A stretch of 64,000 nucleotides of DNA from Aquarana catesbeiana. Lineage: Eukaryota; Chordata; Amphibia; Anura; Ranidae. Both the position numbers and the translations under genes were made by a program. The stretch spans positions 222,319,145 to 222,383,144 of the forward strand of contig NC_133324.1 in NCBI RefSeq assembly GCF_042186555.1, read 5' to 3'. Below the pieces are notes generated by a model. It searched no databases. It saw only the letters and a program-made list of their open reading frames with translations, and had not been told where the DNA came from. This document shows, in pieces, positions 19,075-30,582 of the stretch. Position 1 is the stretch's first letter. Each line of letters starts with the position of its first letter.

Positions 19075-19509
19075 TGCCCCGTACACACGGTCGGATATTC
19101 TGACGGAAAATGTGTGATAGGACCTTGTTGTCGGAAATTCCGACCATGTGTAGGCTCCATCACACATTTTCCATCAGAATTTCCAACACGCAAAGTTTGA
19201 GAGCACGCTATAAAATTTTACGACAACAAAATCCGTTGTCGGAAATTCCAATCGTGTGTACATAAATCCGACAGACAAAGTGCCACGCATGCTCAGAATA
19301 AATTAAGAGACGAAAGCTATTGGCTACTGCCCCGTTTATAGTCCCGACGTACGTGTTTTACATCACCATGTTCAGAATGATCTTGATTTTCCGACAACTT
19401 TGTGTGACCATGTGTATGCAAGACAAATTTGAGCCAACATCCGTCGGAAAAAATCCATGGATTTTGTTGTCGGAATGTCCGATCAATGTCCGACCGTGTG
19501 TACAGGGCA
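19075..19509. mobile_element. Harbinger-type MITE
   Basis: The left end reads TGCCCCGTACACACGGTCGG and the right end, inverted, TGCCCTGTACACACGGTCGG. The 435-bp element is flanked by TTA at 19072-19074 and 19510-19512. It has no transposase. The end resembles that of the large Harbinger (TGCC..GTACACACG), so a Harbinger of this kind is a plausible source of transposase. Confidence 0.85.
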
Positions 19510-19512
19510 TTA

Positions 19513-19866
19513 GGCTAAATTTAGATGTGTGGTTGAGTGGCAGTAAAATGCACACTCCAAATGCTCCCTTCTTAAGTTGCAAATGGCAGCGGAAAGGGGG
19601 GGGGGGGTTAAATGCTGTGGTCATAATTCTTTGTGCAAAAACTACCCAACATATCACGATTGGCAGGCAGCAAGCCCACAGGACGCAACCCATTCAACAA
19701 AACAGGAAATGTGGCATGTTTGTCAGCAAAATAAAGGGGTTAAAACAGGCAGTGTGGAGGTGTCACATCGTCTCCTCACCACCTGTCAATTACCTCTGAA
19801 AAGCTATTTGAAAGCACCTCACTCTTCAGAAGAGCAGTGGATTTAGACACATGTCTAAATCTACCC
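19513..19866. mobile_element. Probable MITE with TAGATTTAGA-like inverted ends
   Basis: The left end has GGCTAAATTTAGATGTGTGG. The right end, inverted, has GGGTAGATTTAGACATGTGT, followed by CTAAATCCACTGCT versus TTGAGTGGCAG. It is about 350 bp and non-coding. The family is not recognised with certainty. Confidence 0.45.
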
Positions 19867-20734
19867 TAAATGCAACTGTGCCTATACTTTGAAACTATGC
19901 ATATAAAAATATTTACAATTTCCTACCAAAGAGTAGATAGCTTTGAATCAGACCCTCATCTCTATAGCTGCTTGTAATGCTAAGCATTAGTCTCAAAGAT
20001 CAAAGATCACAACAGAGATTCTGAAGTCAGGTTTCAATCAGTTTCTAACAGCAGAGCATAGAAGCATCAATTGTTTGTTTACATTAAAAAGTTGTCAGGC
20101 TGTCAAGATTTCCCCTCCACTGAAAAAACTAAGATATATGTCTGGGTACAGGTTCACTTTAACATGATCTTATTTGAAATAAACCTTGCATGAGGGAAAA
20201 TCAGGGGCTGCCACTGGGGATTATAAAGCTGACCTGTGTCCGCATTCAATACATACATGAGTTCAGCCATGTGATAATTAAAAAAGCACATCTGCTCAAA
20301 AATTTTGTGGAAAAATCCTCATATTTTGCAAGACAATAACATCTCTGAAGTCCTTGATTCTAACTGGTAATTTTAGTAAGGTTGTGCAGACAGTCGTGTT
20401 TCTAACTTAGTCATTTCCAAACTGGCCACAGAAAACGAAGGCCCCTTGAACCGCTTTAAGAAAAGGGAGCCTTGGCTGAAGGAAGCATTGCATTACAGAG
20501 TTGATCTAAATCAAGGAGGTTAAGTGGCTCTGTTAGGATTGGCTACCAGTACATGAGGTGATGGGGCAGAGCCTGAACTCTGGAAAATGTAGACTGAGGC
20601 ACGTCCTTCTGACATGAGGAGATTCAGCCGACAGAAGAGTTTCCGCCACCCATCCTGATGTTTTGTCTTTATTGGCTGTTTTGACCTTGCAGGCAACTGA
20701 CGTTATTGTAATGCCCTCAAGTTAAATTCTGGGG
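19867..20734. other. No gene recognised
   Basis: About 0.87 kb with no coding frame of note. A fragment GGGTACAGGTTCACTTTAA near 20143 resembles the edge of a common frog interspersed repeat. Confidence 0.4.
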
Positions 20735-21534
20735 AGAGTCTAATGCCTGTCTGGGGGTGCGGACTGGATCAACCCCCCCTTGAGACAAGGATAAGCGGCG
20801 GCAGGTGACCCGGGGGGACTGTGAGAGGCAGTGGGAGGGGGTGACGGAGGACAGAGGAGGAGGTTTAACCGGGAGAGAGACCAAGGGGACCGTGAGGTGA
20901 CAGGTCTGACCGGGAGAAGTGGCAGGTAAGTGTGCCGCGGACCAGAGGGGGAGAGTGATAGGCAGACAGGGGAGCAGTGGAAACAGTAACAGGCAGGCTC
21001 ACCAGGGGAGACCACAGGCACTGACAAGCCCTGCAAGTGTCAGATTGCATAGGCGATTGAGCAGAGCAGTCATAACCAGTTAACATAAAAAAAAAAAAAA
21101 CTGACTGTGTCTAGCATGGACGCTGTGTATTGTGGAGTAACTGTTTTTGTTGAGTATTGTGAGTACTTGAGTATTGTGTGTGTGTATTGTGAGTACCTGA
21201 GTATTGTGAGTACCTGAGTATTGTGTGTGTTGGGAGTACCTGAGTATTGTGAGTACCTGTGTATTGTAAGTACCTGTGTGTGTTGTGAGTACCGTAGTGT
21301 GTGTGTATTGTTAGTACCTGAGTATTGTGTGCACCTGTGTATTGTGAGTATCTGTGTATTATGAGTGCACGTGGGCTGTGAGTACACTAGGGCTGCGAGT
21401 GCATGTGGACTGTGAGTACCTGTGTATTGTATTGTTGAGTAACTCTGAAGTGTTGAGTATTAGTGTCAGGAAGCTAGTTGTTAGTTAATTTGGATAGGGT
21501 ATAATCCCCAATCTTCATTAAATTAGTAGGTACG
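20735..21534 (+). repeat. Probable 5' region of the CR1 LINE, with minisatellite
   Basis: The GC-rich segment 20735-21060 precedes the CR1 ORF1. Between about 21150 and 21430 units of about 16 bp (GAGTACCTGAGTATTGT and variants) repeat many times. Tandem 5' UTR units are plausible for a LINE promoter region, but I cannot prove that the LINE starts here. Confidence 0.45.
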
Positions 21535-22508
21535 ATGCCCGGCAGGTGTGGAGATGCGGCTCTGTGTACATCTTGCGGCATGTATGCATTCCTTGATCAT
21601 CCGATCGAGGGCAAATACTGCTGTGCAAAATGTATGCACATTGTTTCCCTGGAAACCCAGGTTCTGAATCTAGGGAAGCAACTGTCAGCACAGAGAAGAC
21701 CCTCAATAATAAAGGAGAGCTGGGAACATACCTGACAGGTGCTGGCAGAGGCCAGCACAGAGGCGGGTGGAGACAAAGAGGTGCAGGCACTAGAAAAGAG
21801 TAGATGGGTGACAGTCAGGAAGGGTAAAGGGCAAGTGCCAGGGAGGCTGATCCTGGGCTGGAACATCCCAATAAGTACGCCCTATTGAGTGACATTGGTG
21901 AAACCAGTCAGGGACCAGCACTGCTGGAGCTGAGAGACTCCCCTAGCTGCCAGGGGAAGAACTCCTCCAGTGAGAGTGGTGGGGAAGCGAAGGGAAAGGA
22001 AAGACAGATTCTGGTGGTAGAGGATTCAATTCTTAGAAGGGCAGAGAGGGCAATCTGTGACAAAGACCTGAAGCGCCAAACTGTATGCTGTCTACCGGGC
22101 GCTCGGGTTTGGCACATCACGGATCTGGTGGACAGATTACTGGGAGGGCTGGGGAAGACCCGGCTATCATAGTGCATGTTGGCACCAACGAAAAAAGTCA
22201 AAGGAAGATGGAGTGTCCTAAAAAACGATTTTAGGGACTTAAGAGCTAAATTGAGGAAAGGTACCTCCAAGGTAGTATTCTCAGAAATACTACCGGTACC
22301 TCGAGCCACACCAGAAAGGCAGAGGGAGATTAGGGAAGAAAAAAAGTGGCTGAGGAGCTGGTGTAGTAAGGAGGGGCTTGAGCTCCTGGAGAACTGGGCC
22401 GACTTCTCAGTTGGTCACCAGCTATATAAAAGGGATGGCCTGCACCCAAATGAGGAGGGTGCAGATCTGCTGGGAGTGAAGATGGCCGAAAAGTTAGAGG
22501 GTCTTTAA
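21535..22508 (+). pseudogene. CR1 LINE ORF1, zinc-finger and esterase-like, broken
   Basis: The ATG at 21535 opens a frame with clustered cysteines (CGDAALCTSC and CCAKC), a probable zinc-binding region. A stop at about 21733 and later shifts break it. Downstream pieces show an SGNH-esterase-like pattern: ILVVEDSILRR (21997-22029; the usual GDS reads EDS), a GTN motif in HVGTNEK near 22175, and LHPNEEGADLL near 22440-22472. CR1/L2-type ORF1 proteins often pair such a finger with an esterase (family knowledge). The gene cannot make one protein because the parts lie in different frames. Confidence 0.7.
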
Positions 22509-22689
22509 AACTAGGCGAGAGGGTGAAGGGTCCAGAGGTGGAGATAGTCAGCGCGGAACATATTCCAGAGGGAAGTATTGGGGGCATTAGTGGTATGTTG
22601 ACTAAAGCACATAAACCCGAGGTAAGTATAGTAACAAGTCCTATTTGCAACCTCGGAACACCCAATAAGAAGGCAGTATGCGACCGGTC

Positions 22690-24791
22690 TAAACTACGTG
22701 GCATGTTCACCAATGCCAGGAGCCTGGCAGACAAGATGGGAGAACTAGAGATACTGTTGTAAGAGGAGGATTTTTGATTTTGTGGGAATTTCAGAGACTT
22801 GGTTCAACAGCTCTCATGATTGGCTTGCAACCATTCAAGGGTATTCCTTTTATCGCAGGGATAGAGAGGGTAAAAAAGGGGGAGGGGTATGCCTGTTTAT
22901 CAAAAAATATTGTATGTGAATGTGAGAGATGACATAACTAAGGGAGCAAGGGAGGAGGTGGAATTCTTATGGGTATAGCTCCAAAGGGATGAAACTAAGA
23001 AGAAAGTAATACTGGGAGTATGCTATAGGCCCCCTAACCTGAGGGAGGAGGGGGAGGATGGGAAGTGTCATCATAATGGGGGATTTTAATTATCCAGACA
23101 TAGACTGGGCGGAAGGAACCGCGCAATCGTCTAAGGCTCGCCAGTTCCTAAATGTCTTGCAGGACAATTTCATGGATCAGATGGTAGACGCACCAACTAG
23201 AAACAAAGAGTTACTAGACCTACTGATTACCAACAATACAGATCTGATCATGGATATGGAAATACGAGGCAGTTTAGGAAACAGCGATCACAGGTCAATT
23301 AGCTTCAGTATAAAGCACACAAATAGGAAACATAAGGGGAATACAAAGACACAAATTTCAAAAGAGCCAACTTCCCTAAACTACAAACCTTGCTAGAAGA
23401 TATTAATTGGGATAAAATCTTAGGAACAAAGAACACAAAGGAGAGATGGGTATTCTTTAAGAGCATATTAAATAAGGGCATTAGCCAGTGCAACCCATTG
23501 GGAAATAAATTTAAAAGAGCGAATAAAAGTCCTGGGTGGTTTAACTCCAATGTAAAAATGCATATAAAAGCAGAGGAGAAGGCCTTCAAAAAATACATGG
23601 CTAAGGGATCATCGTCAGCATTCAAACTTTACAAAGAATGCAACAAGAAATGTAAGGGTGCAATTAGAGCGGCTAAGATAGAACACGAAAGACACATTGC
23701 GGAGAAGAGCAAAAAAAAATGCCAAGACATTCTTGAAGTATATAAACAGTAAATATGGGAGGACAGACCATATTGGCCCCATAAAAAATGAGTGAGGGAA
23801 TCTGGTTACAAAGGATGGTGAGATGGTGAAGGTATTGAATTTATTCTTCTCCTCAGTCTTCACAAGAGAATCTGGGGGCTTCAGTAACCAAAACTGCAGT
23901 GTTTATCCTCATGACACATCACAGGAAGCACCCTCGTGGCTAACAGAGGACATAATTAGAAATAGACTTGAAAAACGTAACATTAATAAGTCACCGGGAC
24001 CAGATGGCTTGCAACCGAGGGTCCTTTGGTAACTCAGTCAAGTAATTGCCAGACCATTGTTCCTAATTTGTACTGACAGTCTACTGACTGGAATGGTACC
24101 AGCTGATTGGAGGAAAGCACCAATATTTAAAAAACTGCCAAAATACATCCCTGGGAATTACAGACCAGTTAGCCTAACATTAATAGTATGCAAGCTCTTG
24201 GAGGGGATAAGGGACGATAAACAATATTTTAGTAATGAAAACGGTATCATTAGCAGTAATCAGCATGGATTCATGAAGAATCGTTCTTGCCAAACCAATC
24301 TATTAACCTTCTATGAGGAGGTGAGCTGCCATTTAGATAAAGGGAGGTCCATAGACATGGTGTATCTGGATTTTGCAAAAGCATTTGATACAGTTCCCCA
24401 TAAACGTTTACTGTACAAGGTATGGTCTGTTGGCATGGACCATACAGTTAGTACATGGATTGAAAACTGGCTACAAGGGCGGGTTCAGAGGGTAGTGATA
24501 AATGGGGAGTACTTGGAATGGTCAAGGGTGGAAAGTGGGGTCCCTAAGGGTTCTGTCCTTGGATCAAACCTATTTAATTTGTTCATAAACTACCTGGAGG
24601 ATGGGGTAAACAGTTGTAATACAGTCTTTGTATTTGCGGACGATACTAAGCTAAGCAGGGCAATAACTTCTCCACAGGATGTGGAAACCTTGCAAGTAGA
24701 TCTGAACAAATTAATGGTGTGGGCAACTACATGGCAAATGAGGTATAATATGGAAAAATTTAAAATAATGCATTTGGGTGGCAAAAAATAG
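22690..24791 (+). pseudogene. CR1 LINE ORF2: endonuclease and reverse transcriptase, broken
   Basis: Order of motifs: LRGMFTNARSLADK near 22690-22735, typical of a CR1 endonuclease start; IMGDFNYPDIDW near 23070-23110; NSDHRSISFSI near 23280-23315. Then reverse transcriptase blocks: KSPGPDGLQPR near 23987-24020, GNYRPVSLT near 24154-24180, YLDFAKAFDTVPHKRLL near 24363-24415, GVPKGSVLGSNLFNLFIN near 24537-24590, and FVFADDTKLSR near 24627-24660. Frames change at least four times and stops intervene. The reading is cut at about 24790 by the DIRS insertion and resumes at 29413. Confidence 0.85.
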
Positions 24792-24924
24792 TAATATTAT
24801 AAGAGCTTACCTGTAAAATCCTTGTCTTGGAGTACATCACGGAACACAGAGCACCATAGTAATTACTATGTGGGTTATAGGCCACCTTCAGGTGATGGAC
24901 TCTGGCACACCCAAGACAGGAAGT

Positions 24925-25800
24925 TCACTCCCTATATAACCCCTCCCATACCGGGAGCACCTCAGTTTTTGTAGCAAAGCAATATTCATATATGCCAAAA
25001 GAAGGGAGGGACTTCTGTGTCCCGTGACAAACCATAAACCTGACTAATAACCTGCTAAATCTACTCAAAAAAATAGTAGATGTCGACGCTGCCTGTCCCT
25101 TCCTGGGGCCTACTGGCAGCACAAACAAAGCATCAGTCTTCCGTATCTGAGCAGTTGCTTTCAGATAGACTTTAACCACTCTCACTACATCGAGAGAGTG
25201 TAATAATCCTTCTTCTGCAGAACGGACTTCTGGAAAAAACAAAGTTAGGGAAACATCTTTGGTTCTTATGAAAACTAGATACTACTTTAGGTAAAAAGAA
25301 AGGATGGGTGAGGATGCAGCACCACCATATCCTTAAGAATGATTAAGTATGGCTTTTTACAAGAAAAAAGCTGCCAACTCTGGAACTCTTTTTGCGGAAG
25401 TTACCGGAACCAAGAACACCAATTTCCCTGTCACAAGGATCAAGGGAACATTGTGCAAGGGCTCAAAAAAGGTTGACCTTGTAAAACCAACACAACCACA
25501 CTCAAATCCCATGGGCACAAGGGCGCCCTAACTGGCGGATTTATACGTATTACCCCTTGTATAAAGGCCCGGACCAAGAATACGAAGCAAGCGGCCGAGA
25601 TTTGATCCTTGATAGTACTAACTTCATTTCTGCTCTTAATTGTAGGAAGGCAAGAACTCTACTTATGACATACTTCTGAGGATGCCATCTTTTGGTTCCA
25701 CACCAGGAAACGTAGGCCTTCCAGACCCTATAGTAAATGGTCTTATAGGCCGGCTACCTTGCATTAATCAGGGTAGTTACTACTGAACCTGAAAGCCCCC
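24925..25800 (-). pseudogene. DIRS tyrosine recombinase remnant
   Basis: The minus-strand frame contains FFPEVRSAEEGLLHSLDV, followed by VYLKATAQIRKTDALFVLPV and GPRKGQAAS. This is the segment between the first catalytic arginine region and the HxxR box in DIRS recombinases. The same block is found in the second copy (minus strand, near 61900-61800). Upstream (25640-25380) frames are broken. The C-terminal HxxR...Y part is not recognisable before the terminal repeat starts. Confidence 0.65.
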
Positions 25801-26174
25801 TATTCCTTAGAATGTGGGTTTCAATAGCCAAACCGACACATTTAGCACTTGTAAGGCAGGATGGAACACAGGCCCCTGCAAAAGCAGGCCTGGCCGAGAT
25901 GGAAGAGACCAAGGGTCCCTTTACTGCCATCTTTAAGATTCCTGCATACCAGGATCTACTCGGCCACGCCGGGGGCCACTAGAATTACCGGCTTTCGTTT
26001 CTCCCTAAGCTTCAGTTTCTCCTTAAGTCGCGGTAGCAGCAGAACTGGATGGAACTGGAGGGAACGCATAGATCAGTGGGAACTGATCGCAAGAAGTCAA
26101 TAAAGCATCCGGCCCGTAGGCAAGCGAATCCCTGGTCCTTGACACAAACCTGTCCTTTTAACTTCTTGTTAAAC

Positions 26175-26720
26175 CTAGATGCTAATAGATCTATGTCCAG
26201 GGGTACCCCCTTTCTGGCATATGACTAGAAAGACATCGGGATGTAAAGACCATTCTCCCGGGAACAACTGTTGGCGGCTCAGAAGAAATCGCCTGCCGAT
26301 TCTCCACCCCTGGGATAAAGATTGCAGATAGGCAAGGAACATGTTCCTCTGTCCAAGCGAACATGGTTCACCTCCCACTGGGCTGCATGAGTTTTTTGGT
26401 GCTCCCTTTTTGGTGATTGTAATAGGCCACTGCTGTGGCATAGTCGGACTGTATCCTGACGGGACCGCGCACTGAAAGTGGCGCTGTTCCACCGCAAAAA
26501 GCAAAAATTTCTGATGAGCTGGGAAAATTGGCACATATAGATATGCATCTGTTGATGCTAGAACTTCTCCTCCCCGTAGGGTGGATACGACTGACCGGCC
26601 TGACTACAGGCGACAGGAGTGGATGTTTTGGAAGCGATTCAGATCTTTGAGATCTAAAATGGGTCTGAGATATCCAATTGGTTTCGGTACCGTGAAGAGA
26701 TTAGAATAAAACCACATACC
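26175..26720 (-). pseudogene. DIRS reverse transcriptase / RNase H remnant with internal deletion
   Basis: Read on the minus strand, NLFTVPKPIGYLRPILDLKDL (26690-26640) is the classic first block of a DIRS reverse transcriptase. DAYLYVPIFPAHQKFLLFAV and EQRHFQCAVPSG follow (about 26560-26460). Then the sequence jumps directly to an RNase H-like stretch and to PGEWSLHPDVF. The YxDD region is missing, so most of the catalytic palm is deleted. Confidence 0.7.
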
Positions 26721-27524
26721 CTGCTTCTTCTGAGGGGGTCTCGGTGATTACACCCTGAGACATCAATCCCTCCTAGGCCGTGAGCGTCCAAGCGCCCGCC
26801 CAGACGACCCCATCACGAAGGGCGCCCGGGCTCGAGGTTTCTAAACCTTCCGAGCCTCCTCCACCCCTCCGGGTAAGGGGCAGCAGGGTCCATGCAGTAC
26901 CTGGCTCGGTCTGCTGAGGGGCGGGTTCCCCTTCGGGCTGGAGGGTAGAGCCGCTCGAAGTGATTTAGTGCCAGATATAAAGGCTTACTTTCATAGGGTC
27001 TTTGGGGAGTAGCCTAGAGCTACCACAGAGATGACTGATCTGTCAAGGATCTCTTCTTGCCAAGCCCCTGAAAAAACCACAGAAGTCTTCCCCCACCTTG
27101 ATTGAGCTGGGGCGCCCCATCATAAGGAGGCCTTGGGACTGTTTTGTAGGCTTCTCCCCTGAGGCAGTTCCGTAGTTTTATGCAAACAAACATAGGTAAA
27201 TAGTTCCAAAAGAAGCAAGTACATACGTATACAGCTTTAATGTATGCAGCATGTATCCAAGAAATTTTCCTTTATGGAAGCATGCGTTCATGGAAGCATG
27301 GTCCATACAAATATGTTTTTAGGCTAAAATGAAAAGTGCACGCTGTACAACCGCATGCATGTAACACGTGCCATGGAACAAGCATCTTTGCAAAGTAAGC
27401 ATGCGTTTATGAAACGTGTTATGTCATGCTATGCAGACATGCATTCCTATGCAAACATGGGGAATCATGTATATTTTAAGTAAACATGTATTAACACGCC
27501 TCATTATGCAACCATGCATGTTTA

Positions 27525-27770
27525 GGCGATCATGCAACTTTAGGCGGTCAAGCCTCTCTGCGTGATCAAACATCCTTGTGTGGTCAAGCATCCTTGTGTG
27601 CTCAAGCACCCTTGTGCTATCAAGCATTTTATGCGGTCAAACATCCTTGTGTGATTAAGCATTTTGTGTTATCCAGCACCCTTGTGCGATCCAGCATCTT
27701 GTGCGATTAAGCACCTTTGTGTGACCAAGCACCCTTATGCGATCAAGCATCTTATGCGAATACGTAAACA
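27525..27770 (-). repeat. Tandem repeat of about 19-20 bp (GATCAAGCATCCTTGTGTG)
   Basis: About twelve imperfect units run inside the DIRS element. On the minus strand part of it reads as repeated LDHTRM and FDHAERLD-like peptide (27627-27530). Looser CATGCG-type sequence extends left to about 27200. It may have been a repeated linker in a DIRS protein or a non-coding array. Confidence 0.75.
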
Positions 27771-27881
27771 CCATGCATATCCATCCAAACAAACATTTTT
27801 ATGATCATGTTATGTGATCACGTGTTTTTATGTGATCGCTGCTGCTCCCTTGCTTGAGGGCCCAGAGTGGGGAAGGGAGAT

Positions 27882-28161
27882 CTATCGCGTTTCTTTCCGC
27901 TCCAGGAAGAGGATGCGACTAAACAGCTTACCTCTATAGTAGCCCAACCAAAGCTGAGGACAAACATCTTCAGTAACATAAACAAAGGGTGGAAGATTGG
28001 AAACAGCTGCAACGGACAATCCCAACAGCTCACCCTGATTAGCCACCTTTGGTCTCTCCAGGGAGGAAGGTACTGTGGAGGCATGACTAGAATCCTCAAA
28101 GCCTGATGGAGATGCCTTAGGAGCCTTTCTTTGAGATGTTTGTACCATTCTTGGAAGGCAT
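27882..28161 (-). pseudogene. DIRS gag-like N-terminal region
   Basis: The minus-strand ATG at 28161 (MPSKNG) aligns with the ATG at 63986 of the second copy (MSSRKNG). The continuous frame then has GFEDSSHASTVPSSLERPKV (about 28105-28045), with a counterpart in the second copy at about 63925-63870 (EDPSHASTVLSSPERPEV in one frame). No catalytic motif is expected. A one- or two-base shift separates the start codon frame from the longer frame, so the gene is probably dead. Confidence 0.55.
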
Positions 28162-29273
28162 TGTCCTAAGTCCCAAAGCAGAGGTACTAAAGTAACCAGT
28201 GCGCCACCTGCTGAGCTATAGTCCAGCAAAGAAAAGCTGCTATTAATGCTCAGCCTGGTGCTGAGTAAATGTGTACTGGGAATGCCTTTATGCACCAGCT
28301 TTACATGACCTCACTGCTTCTGTGTCTGTTTAGCCAGTTGCACTGTATGCTCCAAGGCTGTCTTTTGGGCTCGGTAGCCCTGCGCCGTGTGATACACTTG
28401 GACGCCGCGTCCCGCACACGGTGCTGTGCTAAGCCATGCCCCATTCTGTCCCCAACATGCCCCTCCTTACTTTTTTTTAAATTTACAATTCCCGCGCATG
28501 CGGGCATCTTTCGGTAGGTCCGGCATAAGGGGTGAGGATAGAAGGGGAAACATATAGGAAGAAACATGGGGAGCCGCCGTGCCCCCAAGGAATGGGGGGC
28601 ACAGGCTATCTGTTGTAGCCTCCAACACCCTTGCTCCTCAGGCAGGGGGAGAAGCTGCAGTAAGGTGCTAACTTTTCATGGAATATCCAAGAATCCCCCC
28701 CCTGTAATATCCTCCTGGTGGCTGAGTCTAAGCATGCTGTCTGCTGCTGACACAGGGTGAGATCTGAGGAGTATGAAAAAGGTATGTGCATTTTACCCCT
28801 CTAGTAGAGAAATTAGGCATGACAACATTTACTCATAGAAGAAATCCATAGGTGGACTTAAAAGTTCCTAGGATTCTTTACTTACCTTATCCCCGCCTCA
28901 GGATTCTGCTGATATCAGACAGATCTAACCTTCACCCATCACGGCGGGCTGTGTTTAGTAAACCTTCAAGGACCGGGTCCCTTTTTATCAGAGTTCCACT
29001 CCCTTGGACCTGTATAGCACCCCGCCAGGAAAACTTTATGGTAATGTGAGCATAACCAAAGCACTGGGTCCCGGAGTCCAGCCCTCCAAAGAGAGGCGTT
29101 ACAGGCAAAACCTCGTTCTTCTAATACGAGGCCCGGGTACCATCCACTTTGGCCTCAGTGGCACTTTGGATGGATCCGGTCTGTAGAGGCTATTTAAATC
29201 CAGTAAGGATCCTTCCAGCGGAGCTCTTCAGAGCACATCTTCAATCGTGACCAACACCTTAGACACTGGCGAA
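28162..29273 (-). other. DIRS 5' non-coding region
   Basis: About 1.1 kb between the gag-like start and the right terminal repeat. Several short open frames occur on both strands without family resemblance. A CCCGCGCATGCGGGC hairpin lies near 28491-28505. Confidence 0.4.
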
Positions 29274-29412
29274 AAAACTGAGGTGCTCCCGGTATGGGAG
29301 GAGTTATATAGGAAGTGAACTTCCTGTCTTGGGTGTGCCAGTGTCCATTACCTGAAGGTGGCCTATAACCCATATAGTAATTACTATGGTGCTCTGTGTC
29401 CCGTGATGTACG

Positions 29413-30144
29413 ATAAAGAAATATGAATTCAATCTACTCATTGGGGGAGTCAAGGATGCAAAAGGACCTAGGGGGTCTTAGTAGATGATAGGCTCAGCAA
29501 TGGCATGCAATGCCAAGCTGCTGCAAACAAAATATTGGCATGCATTAAAAAAGGAGTTAACTCCAGGGATAAAGCAATAATTCTCCCATTCTACAAGACT
29601 CTGGTCCGGCCGCACCTAGAGTATGCTGTTCAGTTCTGGGCACCAGTCCTCAGGAAGGATTTGCTGGAAATAGAGCGAGTACAGAGTAGGGCAACAAACG
29701 AATAAAGGGTCTGGAGGACATCAGTTATGAGGAAAGGTTACGAGCACTAAACTTATTCTCTCTGGAGAAGAGACGCTTGAGAGGGGATATGATTTCAATT
29801 TACAAATACCATACTGGTGACCCCACAATAGGGATAAAACTTTTCTGCGAAAGGGAGTTTAATAAGACATGTGGCCACTCATTAAAATGATAAGAAATGA
29901 GGTTTGACCTTAAACTGCGTAGAGGGTTCTTTACTGTAAGAGCGGCAAGGACGTGGAATTCCACAGGCGGTGGTCCCAGCGGGGAGCATCAATAGTTTCA
30001 AAAAACTATTAACTATTAGATAAGCACCTGAAGGACCACGACATACAGGGATATACAATGTAATACTGACATATAATCACACACATAGGTTGGACTTGAT
30101 GGATTTGTGTCTTTTTTCAACCTCACCTACTATGTAACTATGTG
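29413..30144 (+). pseudogene. CR1 LINE, 3' part (end of ORF2 and 3' terminus)
   Basis: Sequence continues the CR1 after the DIRS. It encodes KILACIKKGVNSRDKAIILPFYKTL, VRPHLEYAVQFWAPVLRKDL and LEIERVQSRA (29530-29700), the usual C-terminal CR1 block, then a broken tail. The 3' end near 30085-30144 has GGTTGGACTTGATGGATTTG and ends with TATGTAACTATGTGAG, a short-repeat end typical of CR1. The frame is broken at 29703. Confidence 0.85.
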
Positions 30145-30582
30145 AGTTTATGTTTTATGGGTGCTTACAGTATAACAGACTGGCATTGTTGTTTGGTAAA
30201 TTCTGCAGTCAGTCTAATGCCTGTCTGGCACTGATGGTAAGGACAGGCTTCTTAGACTATTGCAGTTTATGGTTTATGTGTGCTCACAACATACCTGTGA
30301 CAGGCATCGGTTATTTGTTACATTTGGAAAAGTTCAATAAAGCTGTGGCCTTGTCCTTCCCAACCTAATCAGCCTCTGTGTCATTTTTGGGCAAGGTATT
30401 TGATCTGTTATTTGGTTGTATGAGCATATGCTTCTCAGCAGTCAAGTATCTGTTGCTATAGTTCACTATGCTTTGCACTGTATAAATGAACATGCCTGTA
30501 GTGCTCACGTATATACTTCCTTGGAAACCAAGTGTAAGAAAGAATTTAATCTGAACTGACAGTTCACGCTGTGAAGACTTAC
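30145..30582. other. OSBP2 intron sequence, no other feature
   Basis: Between the CR1 end and the OSBP2 exon. Two short similar segments (GTTTATGTTTTATGGGTGCT and GTTTATGGTTTATGTGTGCT near 30146 and 30268) suggest a small duplication of about 120 bp. Confidence 0.45.

Larger units (their letters stand above)
24800..29412 (-). mobile_element. DIRS-type (tyrosine recombinase) retrotransposon inside the CR1
   Basis: Terminal inverted repeats of about 140 bp lie at 24832-24972 and 29274-29411. They share GTACATCACGG, ACACAGAGCACCATAGTAAT, the CACCTTCAGGT block and CATACCGGGAGCACCTCAGT. Minus-strand content runs gag-like (28161-27882), reverse transcriptase start (26710-26500), RNase H and linker (26500-26180), then a recombinase region (25800-24925). 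Inverted ends plus a tyrosine recombinase, with no clear target duplication, fit DIRS elements. All frames are damaged. A second, partial copy lies at 61740-64000 in the same orientation. Confidence 0.8.

Noticed and set aside
21070..21387. Minus-strand 105-codon Thr/His/Gln-rich frame
   Set aside because: It is the complement of the GAGTACCTGAGTATTGT tandem repeat before the CR1 ORF1.
1..30580. The last OSBP2 exons
   Set aside because: I looked for the ENAENMYYF-type and the final EKQDWHMCP-type segments on the minus strand and saw neither, so I do not annotate them in this window.
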